A DNA stretch of 18,531 nucleotides from Candidatus Eiseniibacteriota bacterium (GCA_024276995.1 JAJRWB010000028.1:1-18531), one strand, 5' to 3'. Shown: positions 6,382 through 15,475, counted from the stretch's first letter. Notes: generated from the sequence alone by a model not told the origin. Numbers and translations: made by a program.

Positions 6382-8545
6382 GGCCGGCCGCTGTTCCTCC
6401 GTTGCCGCTTTTCCGGAAAGACCGGATCAGTTCGCGGATGATGATCTGCAGGTCGAGTCCGACGGTCCACTGCTGCATATAGTACACGTTCAACCCGAGA
6501 GGGTCACGAAAAGGAACCCACCGATGTTCCGAAACGGCGCCGACATCGCAGAGCCCCGGCCTCGCCGTGGCGGCGAGGCGTTGCCATTCATCGAGAAAGC
6601 GCCCCTCCTCCGTCGCGTGTGGAGAGGGACCGACGAAGGAGAAACGGCCGCTGAGGACGGTATAGAGCGATGGTATCGCGGCGGCGAGCGGGAACGCCGT
6701 GAACAACCGGCGCGCGAGAGCGCCGGGAACGCCCCCTTCTCCCGGCGGCGGTACGCGGAAGCGGGGGCGGCGGACGGAACCGCCGCGGAAGACCGGCACA
6801 TCGATCGGTCGCAGCAGCGGGCGGATCCGGCCGGCGAGAAGGAGAAGGAGGGCGACTGCGGCGACGGGGAGGGTGATCACCGAGGCGAAAAGGGCGATGA
6901 CGAAGTCGGCGAACCTCTTCATTCCCGGACGGTATCCGAGAAGGCTTCTCCTGTCGAACCGGAGCACCGGTAGGTTCAGGAACTCCTCCGTCTTCCCCCG
7001 GGCGAGGGTGATCGCCGAGAGGTCGGAGACGACCCGCACCGTCACCGGCGCGTCGGCGAGCCGCACGAGGAGGGTGGAAACGATGGGAAGGGGGTCGCCT
7101 CCACCGACGAAAAGGACGTCGCTTACGCGGTGCTCTCGGACGAGACGGGGGAGGTCGGCGGTGGTGCCGAGAACGCCCGCGCCTTTGTCGCCCGCATTCT
7201 CCGCCACGTAGCCGACGAGGTCGTACCCGATGCGCGGAAACGCCCGGAACTGTTCTCCCACGCGCCGGGCCATCTCGTCGTTTCCGACGACGATGGCGCG
7301 CCGGAGGTCGTACGCCCCCCGTCTAAGGGCGCGGTAGGCCGAATGGAGGAGATACCGTCCCCAGGCGAGGAGGAAGGGGAGGAGAACGAAGTAGATGGTC
7401 ACCAGGATTCGCGAATAGATGCGCGACTGGGTGAGGAACGTGGCGGCCGTCACCACGAGATAGGCGACGCCCGCCGCCCTCAGCGCACGGATGAAACGGT
7501 CGGTGACGAGTCCGGCGCCCCCCGCACCGGCGGCGCGCGCGTAGAAGCCGACGAAGAAGAGACTCGACACGGTGGTTAGATTTACGAAAGAGAGGAAGCG
7601 CAGGTATGTGTGAAAGGGAAAGAGAGGGTTGGGGAAAACCGTTCCGAGGAGGTATCGGATGCCGTACGCAAGTGCGAAGGAGGCGTTGATCACGACGAGA
7701 TCGGTGACCAGCGCGAAAAGGAAGCGCGCCACATGCCTCCGGCTCTTCAGGCGGTAGAGAAAGCGGCTCCACTTGTCGTAGAAACGAAGAAGGCTCGCCA
7801 AGTGCATCAGCGTGCGCCGGTTCCACACAGGCCCGGCCGATTCCCGGCGGTGGGCGTGGGTCATCGTCGCGTCCGCCACGTACACAACCCGCCAGCCGTG
7901 CGCCTTCATCCGGTAGCACCAGTCGACGTCCTCGAAATAGAGAAAGAAACGTTCGTCCATCAGGCCGACGTCGTCGACGGCGCTCCGGCGAACGAGAAGG
8001 CAGGCACCGAGCATCCAGTCGACGTCCCGGTTCGTTTCGTGATCCCAGTCGAGCATCAGGTGGTCCCGCAGGACCGGGCTGTCGGGGAAGAAGCGTCCGA
8101 GGGGCGTGCGGCGGTAGAGAAAGGTCCGGATCGTGTAGAACCGGCGGCACGAATACTGAACCGTGCCGTCCCGGTTGAGCAGCTTCGGTCCGACGATCGC
8201 GACGTCGCTGTTCGCGGCGGCGTGCTCCACCAGGCGGTCGAGCGCCCCTTCGTGAACGAGAATGTCGGGATTGAGAATGAGGAAGAATTCTCCCGCCGAT
8301 TCGCGGATCCCCCGGTTGACGCCCCTCGAGTAACCGGCGTTCGTATCGTTCTCGATCACCCTGACGTGGGGGAAATGGCGTGCCACCTCCTCCGGCCCGC
8401 CGTCGACCGACGCGTTGTCCACCACGATGATTTCCGTCTCATAGATCGACGCGTTCTCTTCGATCGACCGGATGCACGCGAGGGCGTCGTCGCACGTGTT
8501 GTGCGTTACGAGGATGATCGAGAGCCTGGGCGCACTCCGCTCCAT
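6374..8545 (-). CDS. Fusion of GT2 (rhamnosyltransferase-like) glycosyltransferase and a degenerate WbaP/WcaJ-type sugar-phosphotransferase module
   Basis: A 723-residue protein. Residues 1-265 are a GT-A fold GT2 enzyme: LSIILVTHNT at 8-17, VVDNASVDGG at 41-50, the metal-binding NPD at 92-94 and the putative catalytic FED at 204-206. It most resembles rhamnosyltransferase-like enzymes. Residues about 274-400 hold four transmembrane helices, followed by a Rossmann-like CoA-binding domain at about 415-530 (AIVVGNDEMARRV). Residues 541-715 match a polyprenyl-phosphate sugar phosphotransferase: KRFADFVIALFASVITLP, VLSGRFSFVGPSP and a C-terminal YYMQQWTVGLDLQII. The usual KFRTM...(D/E) segment and the SLDELPQ segment are replaced by FRVPPPGEGG and PLAAAIPS, so the catalytic Asp-Glu pair appears to be missing. 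The GT2 half probably works; the second half may only anchor or scaffold. The start is 1 nt after the stop of the upstream gene. Acceptor and sugar are unknown. Confidence 0.88.
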   Translation of the reverse strand: MERSAPRLSIILVTHNTCDDALACIRSIEENASIYETEIIVVDNASVDGGPEEVARHFPHVRVIENDTNAGYSRGVNRGIRESAGEFFLILNPDILVHEGALDRLVEHAAANSDVAIVGPKLLNRDGTVQYSCRRFYTIRTFLYRRTPLGRFFPDSPVLRDHLMLDWDHETNRDVDWMLGACLLVRRSAVDDVGLMDERFFLYFEDVDWCYRMKAHGWRVVYVADATMTHAHRRESAGPVWNRRTLMHLASLLRFYDKWSRFLYRLKSRRHVARFLFALVTDLVVINASFALAYGIRYLLGTVFPNPLFPFHTYLRFLSFVNLTTVSSLFFVGFYARAAGAGGAGLVTDRFIRALRAAGVAYLVVTAATFLTQSRIYSRILVTIYFVLLPFLLAWGRYLLHSAYRALRRGAYDLRRAIVVGNDEMARRVGEQFRAFPRIGYDLVGYVAENAGDKGAGVLGTTADLPRLVREHRVSDVLFVGGGDPLPIVSTLLVRLADAPVTVRVVSDLSAITLARGKTEEFLNLPVLRFDRRSLLGYRPGMKRFADFVIALFASVITLPVAAVALLLLLAGRIRPLLRPIDVPVFRGGSVRRPRFRVPPPGEGGVPGALARRLFTAFPLAAAIPSLYTVLSGRFSFVGPSPHATEEGRFLDEWQRLAATARPGLCDVGAVSEHRWVPFRDPLGLNVYYMQQWTVGLDLQIIIRELIRSFRKSGNGGTAAGHE

Positions 8546-8546
8546 G

Positions 8547-9284
8547 TCAAGACGCCGTCCTTCCCCGGAAGAGGCTTCCGAGGCGGAGGCGCCAGACCAT
8601 CCAAACCGCTTCCCACATGATCCTCTTCGACATCTTCGACGAGCCGGAGTGGCGGTCCACGAAGACGATCGGAATCTCCCGGATCCGGAATCCCCCCTTC
8701 CAGCAACGGTAATTCAGCTCGATCTGGAAAGAATAGCCGTCCGAACGGGACGAGGCGAAGTCGATCTGTTCGAGCACTTCACGGCGGAAGCACTTGAACC
8801 CGCCGGTGGCGTCGAGGATCGGCATGCCGGTTACGATTCGTGTGTAAAGATTCGCGCCGTACGAAAGGATGAGCCGCGAAATCGGCCAGTTGATCACGTT
8901 CACGCCGCTCAGGTAGCGGGAGCCGAGCACCACGTCCGCCACGTCGATAACGCGGAGGAAGTCGGCGATGTACTTCGGGTCGTGGGAGAAATCGGCGTCC
9001 ATCTCCATGATGAAGTCAGCGCCCAGGTCGATGGCGGCTCGGAAGCCGTCCCTGTACGCCGACCCGAGGCCGAGCTTTCCCTCCCGTCGAAGAAGATGGA
9101 TCCGCGGCTCGATGCGCCGTGCCGCTTCCACCGCTTCCGACGTCCCGTCGGGGGAGTTGTCGTCCACCACCAGGATTTCGATCGAATCGCCGACGCCAAG
9201 CACTTCCGGAAGCATCCGCTCGATGTTTTCCCGCTCGTTGTACGTCGGGATGACGACGATCGTCTTTTTTCCCTCCACACTCAT
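8547..9284 (-). CDS. Polyprenol-phosphate mannose-type synthase (DPM1-like GT2)
   Basis: A 245-residue cytoplasmic GT2 enzyme without C-terminal membrane helices, the length of the short DPM1/Ppm1-type synthases. It carries VVIPTYNERENIERML at about 10-25, VVDDNSPDGTSE at 39-50, the metal-binding DAD at 96-98 followed by FSHDP, LGSRY at 120-124, and ATGGFKCFRREVL at 159-171. These enzymes transfer mannose (in some relatives glucose) from the nucleotide sugar to polyprenyl phosphate, giving a lipid-linked donor for GT-C enzymes in the membrane. The start at 9284 is chosen over an upstream ATG at 9356 because AGGAG lies just before it and the ATG overlaps the upstream TGA in ATGA, typical of coupled translation. 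Its neighbours include GT-C and YfhO proteins that could use the lipid-linked sugar. The sugar specificity is inferred from the family only. Confidence 0.9.
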   Translation of the reverse strand: MSVEGKKTIVVIPTYNERENIERMLPEVLGVGDSIEILVVDDNSPDGTSEAVEAARRIEPRIHLLRREGKLGLGSAYRDGFRAAIDLGADFIMEMDADFSHDPKYIADFLRVIDVADVVLGSRYLSGVNVINWPISRLILSYGANLYTRIVTGMPILDATGGFKCFRREVLEQIDFASSRSDGYSFQIELNYRCWKGGFRIREIPIVFVDRHSGSSKMSKRIMWEAVWMVWRLRLGSLFRGRTAS

Positions 9285-11638
9285 CGTTTCTCCTCTCCTT
9301 CTCCCCTTCCACGCCGGAAAAACGCAGTCGTTCCCCCGGCGAGAAGAAAGAGGCAACCGGCGAGGGTGACCGCCCGGCCGGCAGCGTACGGCCCCGAACG
9401 GAAAACGAGCGACACTTCGTGGGAACCGGGCGGAAGGGCGACGGCCTGGAGGGCGTAATCGGCCCGCAGCAGCGGCGCCGGTTCACCGTCGACCGAGGCT
9501 TTCCAGTAAGGAAGATAATTGTTCGATACGAGGAGGATCGACGGCCGATCGGCATCGGTGGCGACGGTATAGCGGTTCGGTCCCTTCTCGATCCATTTCA
9601 CCGGCGGGAGATCGCCCCCGCCGCCGCCGGATTCGATAAGGGGATCGACGTCGAGATAGACGGTGCCCGCAAGGTCGGCGCCGGGGTCGAGCATCGCCCG
9701 GAGAAGTTTCCCCCTGTCGGGGATCACCTCGAAGCGGTCCGCGAGGAAGGCGCGGGGGAGAACGGTGCGGTTCTTGTAAAGGATGCGATCCTTTTCCCGG
9801 ACCACCTCCTCGAGGGTGGGGAAATCGCCGCCGGGGGGAGGTATAAGGAGATACTTCACGTTCAGAAGGGAAAGGAGGCCGAAGTTGTTCAGGTTCTTCC
9901 CGGCGATCAGCTCATCGTACCAGCGGATCCGGTTATCGAAGAAGCCCCGCGCCGCCTCGATACCGAAGATTCCCAGAACGTTATCGCGGTAGTTCGGGAG
10001 GAACGAAGTGGCGCGGAAGATGGAATCGTCGTTTCGCATGGCGCTCACCGCACCGTCCTCGCGGATGTAATCCCCCAGACGGACGGCGCGGACGAAATCG
10101 GCGTCGGTCCGCCAGTCGGAGAAAAAGACGACGAGGGCGATTCCCGCGGCCGTCGCCTCGGCCGGCCATCTTCTTCTCCAGCTTCCCTCGAGAAGGGCGA
10201 CGACGGCGCCGATCGAAAGGAGCGCCAGTAGCGCGGAGAGTTGGACCCGTCCGGCGTTTCCCACGGCGGCGGCGAGCTTCTCCGGCGGAAGGTCGCCGCG
10301 AAACGCCGATCCCCACGCCCGGTAGAACGGTTCGCCCGCGGAGGCGAACAGGAAGAGAAGAAGGACGACAGCCCCCGCGACGGCGAGACCTTTCAGCGTT
10401 TCACCTCTTCCTTTCCCCGAAAACCAGTCGTCCAGGAGGAACGCGGCGATCACCGCCGACGCGAAGGAGAAAAGGAAAAGAACGGTGCTCGGGGCCCGGA
10501 AAAATCGGGGCACCACCGCGTAGATCAGGTGGAAGAAGGGTGTCTCGGCGCCGAGCCCATAGACGAGCGTCCCGGCGAGGAGGAAATACCAAAAGCGAAG
10601 ATCCTTCCGTCGCCCGAGATGGAAGAAGCCGGCGATCACGAAGCCGGCGATCACGATGCCCGGGGATTCGCAGTTCAGCTTGAACGGGTTCTCGCCCCAG
10701 TAGCCGTTGAGATAGCCGCCGAAATCGGGAAGAATCATCGACACCGCCTCTTCCCAGTGGATCGACCAGGAGGTGGCGAATTCATACGTCACCCCCCCCG
10801 CCCTCGGGGAGAAAGTGCTCGTGTAGCGGTACGCCGGCCATGTCTGCACGGCGCCGATCGCCGCCCCGAGGAGCGCTCCGCAGGCGAAAACAACCGCTCC
10901 TCGGAGAACTTCGTTCCTTTCCCCGCGCCGCCACGCCGCCGCCCCTTTCCAGAGGAAGCGGAATGTGAAGGCGCCGCACGCGAAGAAGGCGAGCTGAAGG
11001 TGGGCGGTGAGAATCATCAGGCCGACGGCGGCGCCGAAAAGGAGCATATCGGCGAAACGGCGATGGTCGATCAAACGGTCGAGGGCGAGAAAACCGAACG
11101 GGAGAAGGGCGGTGACGAAGAGCTTCCCGTCGTGGCCGGCATAGATGAGGGATACGATGTACGGGGCGAAGGCGTAGCCGGCGCCGCCGACGAGGGCTGC
11201 TGCGCGCCTGCATCCGGAGTTTCTCATGTAAAGGAAGAAGAGCCAGCCGGCGAGGAGGATGTGGAACACCAGCTTCACGCCGAGGGCGCGGTAGACCGGC
11301 ATGATGAACTGGAGGAGCGTCGTTGGGTAGAACATGTCCCCCCCCATGAGGCCATCCACCATGGGAATCCCTCCGAGGAGATACGGATTCCAAAGCGGGA
11401 GCGACCCGGTCGACTTCACCAGGTCGGTGAACACCTTGCGGGCGGCGTATCCCATCGGAAGGGTGTCGCTGCCGAAGAGCATGCCGTCGGAGAAGAGAAA
11501 CCGCCCGAAAAGAAGCCCCGTGAAAAGAAGAAGAAGCGCCAAGCCCGCCACGTCCTGCCGGCGGCCGTCCCACATCTCGGCGAGGGGATGGAACGCCGCC
11601 CCTTTCCTCTTCTTCCCCTTCGCCCTTCCCTTCGCCAT
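9281..11638 (-). CDS. YfhO-family multi-pass membrane protein (GT-C-like glycosyltransferase)
   Basis: A 785-residue membrane protein with a basic N-terminus (MAKGRAKGKKRKG), more than ten hydrophobic helices in the first 500 residues, and a long soluble C-terminal domain before a final helix and a basic tail. Family hallmarks include GSDTLPMGYAARKVF at 56-70, the first-loop acidic residue expected of GT-C folds, LWNPYLLGGIPMVDG, and a C-terminal VSNNYLPYWKASVDGEPAPL segment typical of YfhO proteins. YfhO relatives in Firmicutes glycosylate lipoteichoic acid using lipid-linked sugars; here the acceptor is unknown. The ATG at 11638 shares one base with the upstream epimerase stop (TGATG) and is preceded by GGGAGGAAG. 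In-frame sequence upstream to 12334 is the antisense-like shadow of the epimerase and is excluded. Its stop overlaps the downstream polyprenol-phosphate sugar synthase start, which could supply its donor. Confidence 0.88.
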   Translation of the reverse strand: MAKGRAKGKKRKGAAFHPLAEMWDGRRQDVAGLALLLLFTGLLFGRFLFSDGMLFGSDTLPMGYAARKVFTDLVKSTGSLPLWNPYLLGGIPMVDGLMGGDMFYPTTLLQFIMPVYRALGVKLVFHILLAGWLFFLYMRNSGCRRAAALVGGAGYAFAPYIVSLIYAGHDGKLFVTALLPFGFLALDRLIDHRRFADMLLFGAAVGLMILTAHLQLAFFACGAFTFRFLWKGAAAWRRGERNEVLRGAVVFACGALLGAAIGAVQTWPAYRYTSTFSPRAGGVTYEFATSWSIHWEEAVSMILPDFGGYLNGYWGENPFKLNCESPGIVIAGFVIAGFFHLGRRKDLRFWYFLLAGTLVYGLGAETPFFHLIYAVVPRFFRAPSTVLFLFSFASAVIAAFLLDDWFSGKGRGETLKGLAVAGAVVLLLFLFASAGEPFYRAWGSAFRGDLPPEKLAAAVGNAGRVQLSALLALLSIGAVVALLEGSWRRRWPAEATAAGIALVVFFSDWRTDADFVRAVRLGDYIREDGAVSAMRNDDSIFRATSFLPNYRDNVLGIFGIEAARGFFDNRIRWYDELIAGKNLNNFGLLSLLNVKYLLIPPPGGDFPTLEEVVREKDRILYKNRTVLPRAFLADRFEVIPDRGKLLRAMLDPGADLAGTVYLDVDPLIESGGGGGDLPPVKWIEKGPNRYTVATDADRPSILLVSNNYLPYWKASVDGEPAPLLRADYALQAVALPPGSHEVSLVFRSGPYAAGRAVTLAGCLFLLAGGTTAFFRRGRGEGEEKR

Positions 11639-12765
11639 CAATCTTCCTCCCAGTAGCGCAGCAGGATGTCGACGATGCGGGAGCACGCTTTTCCGTCGCC
11701 GTACGGATTGATCTTCCTCGCCATCGAGGCGTACGCTTCCTCCGAATCGAGGAGGTGCGACGCCTCCCGGACGATTCTCCCGCGATCGGTGCCGACGAGC
11801 CGCACCGTCCCCGCTTCCACCGCCTCGGGCCGTTCCGTCTTCTCGCGGATCACCAAGACCGGCTTGCCGAGGGAAGGCGCCTCCTCCTGGACGCCGCCCG
11901 AATCGGTGATCAGCAGGTACGCGGCGTTCATCAGATGAACGAAGCGGATGTAGTCGAGCGGTTCGATGACGTGGATCGCCGGCCGGTTGCGAAGGAGGCG
12001 GCCGGTGGTCTCGCGCACCCGGGGGTTCGGGTGGACGGGGTAGATCACCTCCACGTCGTCGTAGTGCTCCGCCAGGTCGATCAGGGCGTTGCAGATCGAC
12101 TCGAGAGGCGCCCCCCAGTTTTCGCGCCTGTGGGAGGTGACGACGATCCACCGTTTCGACGGGTCGATCCCTTCCGGAAGATGCGACGACGCGGATCGGG
12201 AGTCGGCGAGCACGCGGAAGAGGGCATCCACCACGGTGTTGCCGGTGACGTGGACCCGGCGCGGTTCCGTCCCCTCGTCGAGGAGCGCACGGCGGGCCGT
12301 CTCGGTGGGAGGGAAATGAAGGTCGGCGAGACACGACGTCATCCTACGATTCATCTCCTCGGGAAACGGGTTGTGCCTGTCCTTCGTGCGCAGGCCCGCT
12401 TCGACATGGGCGACGGGGATCTCGAGATAATACGCCGCCAGCGCACCGGCGAAAGTGGTGGTCGTGTCTCCTTGGACGAGCACGATGTCGGGCTTTTCCT
12501 CGGTGTAGACCTTCTCGAGGCCGGTGATCAGTCCGGACGTGGTCTGAAAGAGCGACTGGGCCCGTTTCATCAAGTTGAGATCGTGGTCCGGAACGATGCC
12601 GAAAAGGGCGAGCACTTCGTCGGCCATCTCCCTGTGCTGCGCCGTCAGAACCGTGAGCGGGCGAAAGGCATCGGGCCTCTCGCCGAGGGCGAGGATGAGC
12701 GGTGCCATCTTGATCGCCTCCGGGCGGGTGCCGATGACGATCGCCGCCTTGCGCACCGCCGTCAT
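11638..12765 (-). CDS. wecB: UDP-N-acetylglucosamine 2-epimerase (non-hydrolysing)
   Basis: A 375-residue enzyme of the normal length for the WecB/MnaA family. It interconverts UDP-GlcNAc and UDP-ManNAc in the cytoplasm. Signature motifs are present in order: IGTRPEAIKMAPL at 11-23, GDTTTTFAGAL at 99-109 (acid D100), HVEAGLRT at 120-127 (E122), the HNPFPEEMNRR segment at 131-141 (E136/E137), TSHRRENWG at 210-218 (H212) and TDSGGVQEEAPSLGKPV at 287-303. All expected catalytic residues are therefore in place. The ATG at 12765 overlaps the stop of the upstream GT4 gene in ATGA and has an AAGGGG sequence in front; an in-frame ATG at 12834 lies inside the upstream gene and is rejected. It implies a ManNAc-type sugar in the glycan. 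UDP-ManNAc dehydrogenase (WecC) is not in the window, so whether ManNAc is oxidised is unknown. Confidence 0.96.
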   Translation of the reverse strand: MTAVRKAAIVIGTRPEAIKMAPLILALGERPDAFRPLTVLTAQHREMADEVLALFGIVPDHDLNLMKRAQSLFQTTSGLITGLEKVYTEEKPDIVLVQGDTTTTFAGALAAYYLEIPVAHVEAGLRTKDRHNPFPEEMNRRMTSCLADLHFPPTETARRALLDEGTEPRRVHVTGNTVVDALFRVLADSRSASSHLPEGIDPSKRWIVVTSHRRENWGAPLESICNALIDLAEHYDDVEVIYPVHPNPRVRETTGRLLRNRPAIHVIEPLDYIRFVHLMNAAYLLITDSGGVQEEAPSLGKPVLVIREKTERPEAVEAGTVRLVGTDRGRIVREASHLLDSEEAYASMARKINPYGDGKACSRIVDILLRYWEED

Positions 12766-13880
12766 TCCCCTTTTCCCCCGCATAGGCGTTCGTAGTACGC
12801 CATGTGCTTTTCCACGAGGGCGTCGATGCTCCATCGCCCGGTGACGCGGCGGCGGCCCTCTCGTCCCATGGCGGCGCGCTCCTCCGCCGGCCGTTGCAAA
12901 AGGGAGATCACTTTTTCCGCGAGATCATCGGGATCGCCGCTCCGGAAGAGGGTGCCGCACGACTCGTCGATGATCTCGGGAAGACCGCCCACCCGAGAGA
13001 CCGCCATCGGGCGCTCGCACGACATCGCCTCGAGAGCGGAAAGAGAGGTCGCCTCGACGAGAGAGGGGATCACCACGGCGTCGGCGCTGCTGAGAAGGGC
13101 GGGAAGCTTCCGGTTCGCCACGCCGCCGAGGAAATGGACATGGTCGCCGATCCCCTGGCGATCGACGCGCCGGTCGAGATCGCTTCGCTCGGGGCCGATT
13201 CCGGCGAGGTAGAGATCACACGGCACTTCCTTCACAATCGCGCCCATCGCGTCGATCAGGTAGCGGACGCCGTTCTTCTTCACAAGCCGCCTTGTCGCCA
13301 CGAGGATCTTCCGGCCCTCCTTCCGCTTCACCGAAGGTTCGCACTGCTTGAAAAGGTCGGTGTCGATACCGTTGACGATCTCCTCGATCGCCGTTCGCGG
13401 AGCGACGAGACGGCACGCATCGGCGAGTTCGACGCTCGTCGCGAGGATCAAGTCGGCGGGCGCGAGAAGGAGGCGGAAGACTTTTCTCCACAGCGGCTTC
13501 TTCACCATGCGCAGAAAGTGGGACGAGTGGATCGTCACCACCAGCGGCGTCCGGCGAAAGAGGCGCGGCAACAGCACGGGGAGCACCGACTGGAATGTGT
13601 GGGCGTGGATCACATCGGCGTTCCACCCGCTGCGGATCGCCGGCGCCAGGGAAGCGACGGCGTTCACCACCCACCCGGGCATGTTCCTGCCCGGCAGGGG
13701 AAGCCGCTCCACCGAGTAGCGCTCCTCCCGCTCGCGCCGGGAGGAACCCGGCTCGGTGCGCGACGTGACCACCGACACGTCGCATCCCCTCTTCACGAGC
13801 CCCCGGCAGAGGTAGTAGACGTGGTTTTCGATTCCGCCGAGACGAGGTGGGTAGTAGATCGTGGTGACGAGGAGCTTCAA
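12762..13880 (-). CDS. Glycosyltransferase family 4 (GT-B fold)
   Basis: A 372-residue GT4 enzyme. The N-terminal acceptor domain begins KLLVTTIYYPPRLGGIENHV at 2-21 (the usual glycine-rich loop). VIHAHTFQSVLP lies at 90-101, EEIVNGIDTDLF at 166-177, and the C-terminal donor domain carries KILVATRRLVKKNGVRYLI at 191-209. The E-x7-E motif EATSLSALE lies at 276-284, followed by SRVGGLPEII. These are retaining transferases that add a sugar from a nucleotide donor to a growing lipid-linked glycan on the cytoplasmic face. The start is TTG at 13880: it overlaps the upstream TGA as TTGA, GGAAGG lies about 6 nt upstream, and the first beta strand begins at once. The upstream in-frame extension to 14534 is the shadow of the next gene. 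Donor and acceptor cannot be told from sequence. Confidence 0.92.
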   Translation of the reverse strand: MKLLVTTIYYPPRLGGIENHVYYLCRGLVKRGCDVSVVTSRTEPGSSRREREERYSVERLPLPGRNMPGWVVNAVASLAPAIRSGWNADVIHAHTFQSVLPVLLPRLFRRTPLVVTIHSSHFLRMVKKPLWRKVFRLLLAPADLILATSVELADACRLVAPRTAIEEIVNGIDTDLFKQCEPSVKRKEGRKILVATRRLVKKNGVRYLIDAMGAIVKEVPCDLYLAGIGPERSDLDRRVDRQGIGDHVHFLGGVANRKLPALLSSADAVVIPSLVEATSLSALEAMSCERPMAVSRVGGLPEIIDESCGTLFRSGDPDDLAEKVISLLQRPAEERAAMGREGRRRVTGRWSIDALVEKHMAYYERLCGGKGE

Positions 13881-15475
13881 GGCGATCCTTCCGGCAGTAG
13901 TCTCAAGACGATCGTGTCGGGATCGGTAAACCGGCGCAACACCCGGAAACGATCGCTGTGCTTGTTCACCGACGGCACAAGGTACTTTCTCTCCGTACCG
14001 GAGAGTTGCGAAACCACCACGTATTCTACTCCATGGTCGACCATTTGTTGGAACACTTTGTCCTCGTCGTACGACCAGAGATACGGATCGGTCCGTCGCC
14101 GGGAGACGAGGTAGAAGAGGTACGGCTTGCGACACGCGACGATGGCGCTCTCGTCGGTATTCTCCTTCACCCAGCGCGCCGCCTTGAAGTAATTCACCCA
14201 GTTCGTGCCGTACTCGTTGCCTTCCACCGCGTAGAGCCGGTTCGCCCTCAGCGCCGGGAAGGCGAGGATCAGCGCGACCACGATATGGGACCAACGCGGG
14301 ACGCCGAAACGCCGAAGAAGAAGAGCGCCGTCCCGAAGCGCGGTGAGTACGTAGATGAACAGGAACGGGAGGATCGGAAGAAGGAAACGTAGACTCGCCC
14401 AGACGTCCGGCCATACGAGGCAGACGGCGAGATAAAGGATCGTATAGATCTCGAACACCTCTTTGCGGCGGATCATACGCCCGGCAAGGCCGATGACGAT
14501 CAGGATCGACGAGGCGATGGAGAGGCCTTTCCACACGTTCTTCGGGAGCGCCGACTGGTTCAACTCCACGTTGGAGCAGACGCCTCCGCCGATCTCGGTG
14601 GCGCCGTAGTTGCGAATGTTGTTCGCGATTCGGAGGGTGAAGAACTGCTTCAGCGTGAGCGTGCCGCGCGCCGGTTCATATGGATAGACGCACATCAGTT
14701 GATGAAGATAGCTTTCCCCCGTGGAGACCGAGCGGTTGCGGATCGTCCAGGGCAGTGCAAGGACGAGTGCGGTCACGAGGAGGAGGAGCGCCGTACGGAA
14801 GCGGCGGCGTAGAAGAACGCTGCCGATGAACGCGAAAATGAGGGTGATCCCGATGGTTCGCGTGTAATACGAAGCGATGGCAAAGGCGAATGCCACCGCG
14901 AGCGTCTTTCTCCCCCCTTCCCTCTCCCACCGCGAGAAGAGAAGAAACGCTGCCGCCGTCAGGAAGAGATAGGGGATCTCAGAGAGGATCGTGTAGGAGA
15001 ACTGAACCAGCTCGGGATGGATCGCCGTGAGCGCCAGGGCGGGCACGGCGATTTCGGCGGGAAACCGTTTCACCAGGAGGAGACCGAGGAGGTAGATCGC
15101 CGCCGTTGCGAGGATGAGAACGACGATTTTCGGTGCCACGTACGACCAGGGGAAAGCGATCTGGACCGCGGCGAGAATGAGCGGAAAGAAAGGAGGGTAC
15201 TTCGTGTGGGGGAGCGGTTCGGGAGCGTTGATCTGCGAGTAGCCCTGGCCCGAGGCGATCGACCGCCCGAGAATGAGAAACTGAGCGTTGTCGCCGATGA
15301 TGGACAGCTTCGGGTCGAAACGAGTGATCGCCAGTGTGAGGAAGATGAGCGCCGCCGCCGCCGGAACCCACCGGAGGAAATCGATCCGTCCCAGGCGCTT
15401 CTTGATCGGTGCCGTCGCGCCCTTTTTCCCCGTTCGGCGTCGTTCGCCGTTGCGGCGCCTCCGAGGCGAACTCAA
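13877..15475 (-). CDS. GT-C membrane glycosyltransferase (GT39/ArnT-like)
   Basis: A 532-residue multi-pass membrane protein. A strongly basic cytoplasmic N-terminus (about 30 residues, rich in Arg and Lys) precedes the first helix at about 36-52. The first periplasmic loop has IIGDNAQFLILGRSI at 59-73, whose D62 fits the catalytic Asp of the PMT/ArnT fold, then ASGQGYS and TKYPPFFPLI at 91-100, the usual xRPPLYP-like motif. About ten more helices follow, then a soluble C-terminal domain of about 120 residues. Such enzymes take a sugar from a polyprenyl-phosphate donor and transfer it to a glycan, lipid or protein in the periplasm. The start is TTG at 15475, overlapping the upstream stop as TTGA. 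No ATG or GTG lies in frame before the first helix. The ribosome site is weak (AAAGGA about 11 nt upstream), consistent with translational coupling. The substrate is unknown. Confidence 0.87.
   Translation of the reverse strand: MSSPRRRRNGERRRTGKKGATAPIKKRLGRIDFLRWVPAAAALIFLTLAITRFDPKLSIIGDNAQFLILGRSIASGQGYSQINAPEPLPHTKYPPFFPLILAAVQIAFPWSYVAPKIVVLILATAAIYLLGLLLVKRFPAEIAVPALALTAIHPELVQFSYTILSEIPYLFLTAAAFLLFSRWEREGGRKTLAVAFAFAIASYYTRTIGITLIFAFIGSVLLRRRFRTALLLLVTALVLALPWTIRNRSVSTGESYLHQLMCVYPYEPARGTLTLKQFFTLRIANNIRNYGATEIGGGVCSNVELNQSALPKNVWKGLSIASSILIVIGLAGRMIRRKEVFEIYTILYLAVCLVWPDVWASLRFLLPILPFLFIYVLTALRDGALLLRRFGVPRWSHIVVALILAFPALRANRLYAVEGNEYGTNWVNYFKAARWVKENTDESAIVACRKPYLFYLVSRRRTDPYLWSYDEDKVFQQMVDHGVEYVVVSQLSGTERKYLVPSVNKHSDRFRVLRRFTDPDTIVLRLLPEGSP

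Noticed and set aside
10241-11656. Long plus-strand open frame (471 codons) opposite the YfhO gene
   Set aside because: It is Glu/Arg/Gly-rich low-complexity sequence, typical of the antisense frame of GC-rich membrane protein genes. The minus strand carries a clear family match.
11639-12334. Long N-terminal extension of the YfhO-family gene
   Set aside because: This stretch is an alternative frame of wecB: Arg/Pro-rich, with no domain. The ATG at 11638 has a strong ribosome site.
12804-14114. Long plus-strand open frame (436 codons) opposite the GT4 gene
   Set aside because: It is antisense to well-conserved GT4 motifs, has a His/Arg/Asp-rich composition, and shows no domain or ribosome-site support. 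Other plus-strand frames (15409-16566, 11755-12795, 7610-8620) were rejected for the same reason.
13881-14534. Long N-terminal extension of the GT4 gene
   Set aside because: It overlaps the conserved C-terminal half of the GT-C gene in another frame and is Arg/Pro-rich. The GT4 fold starts at the TTG at 13880.
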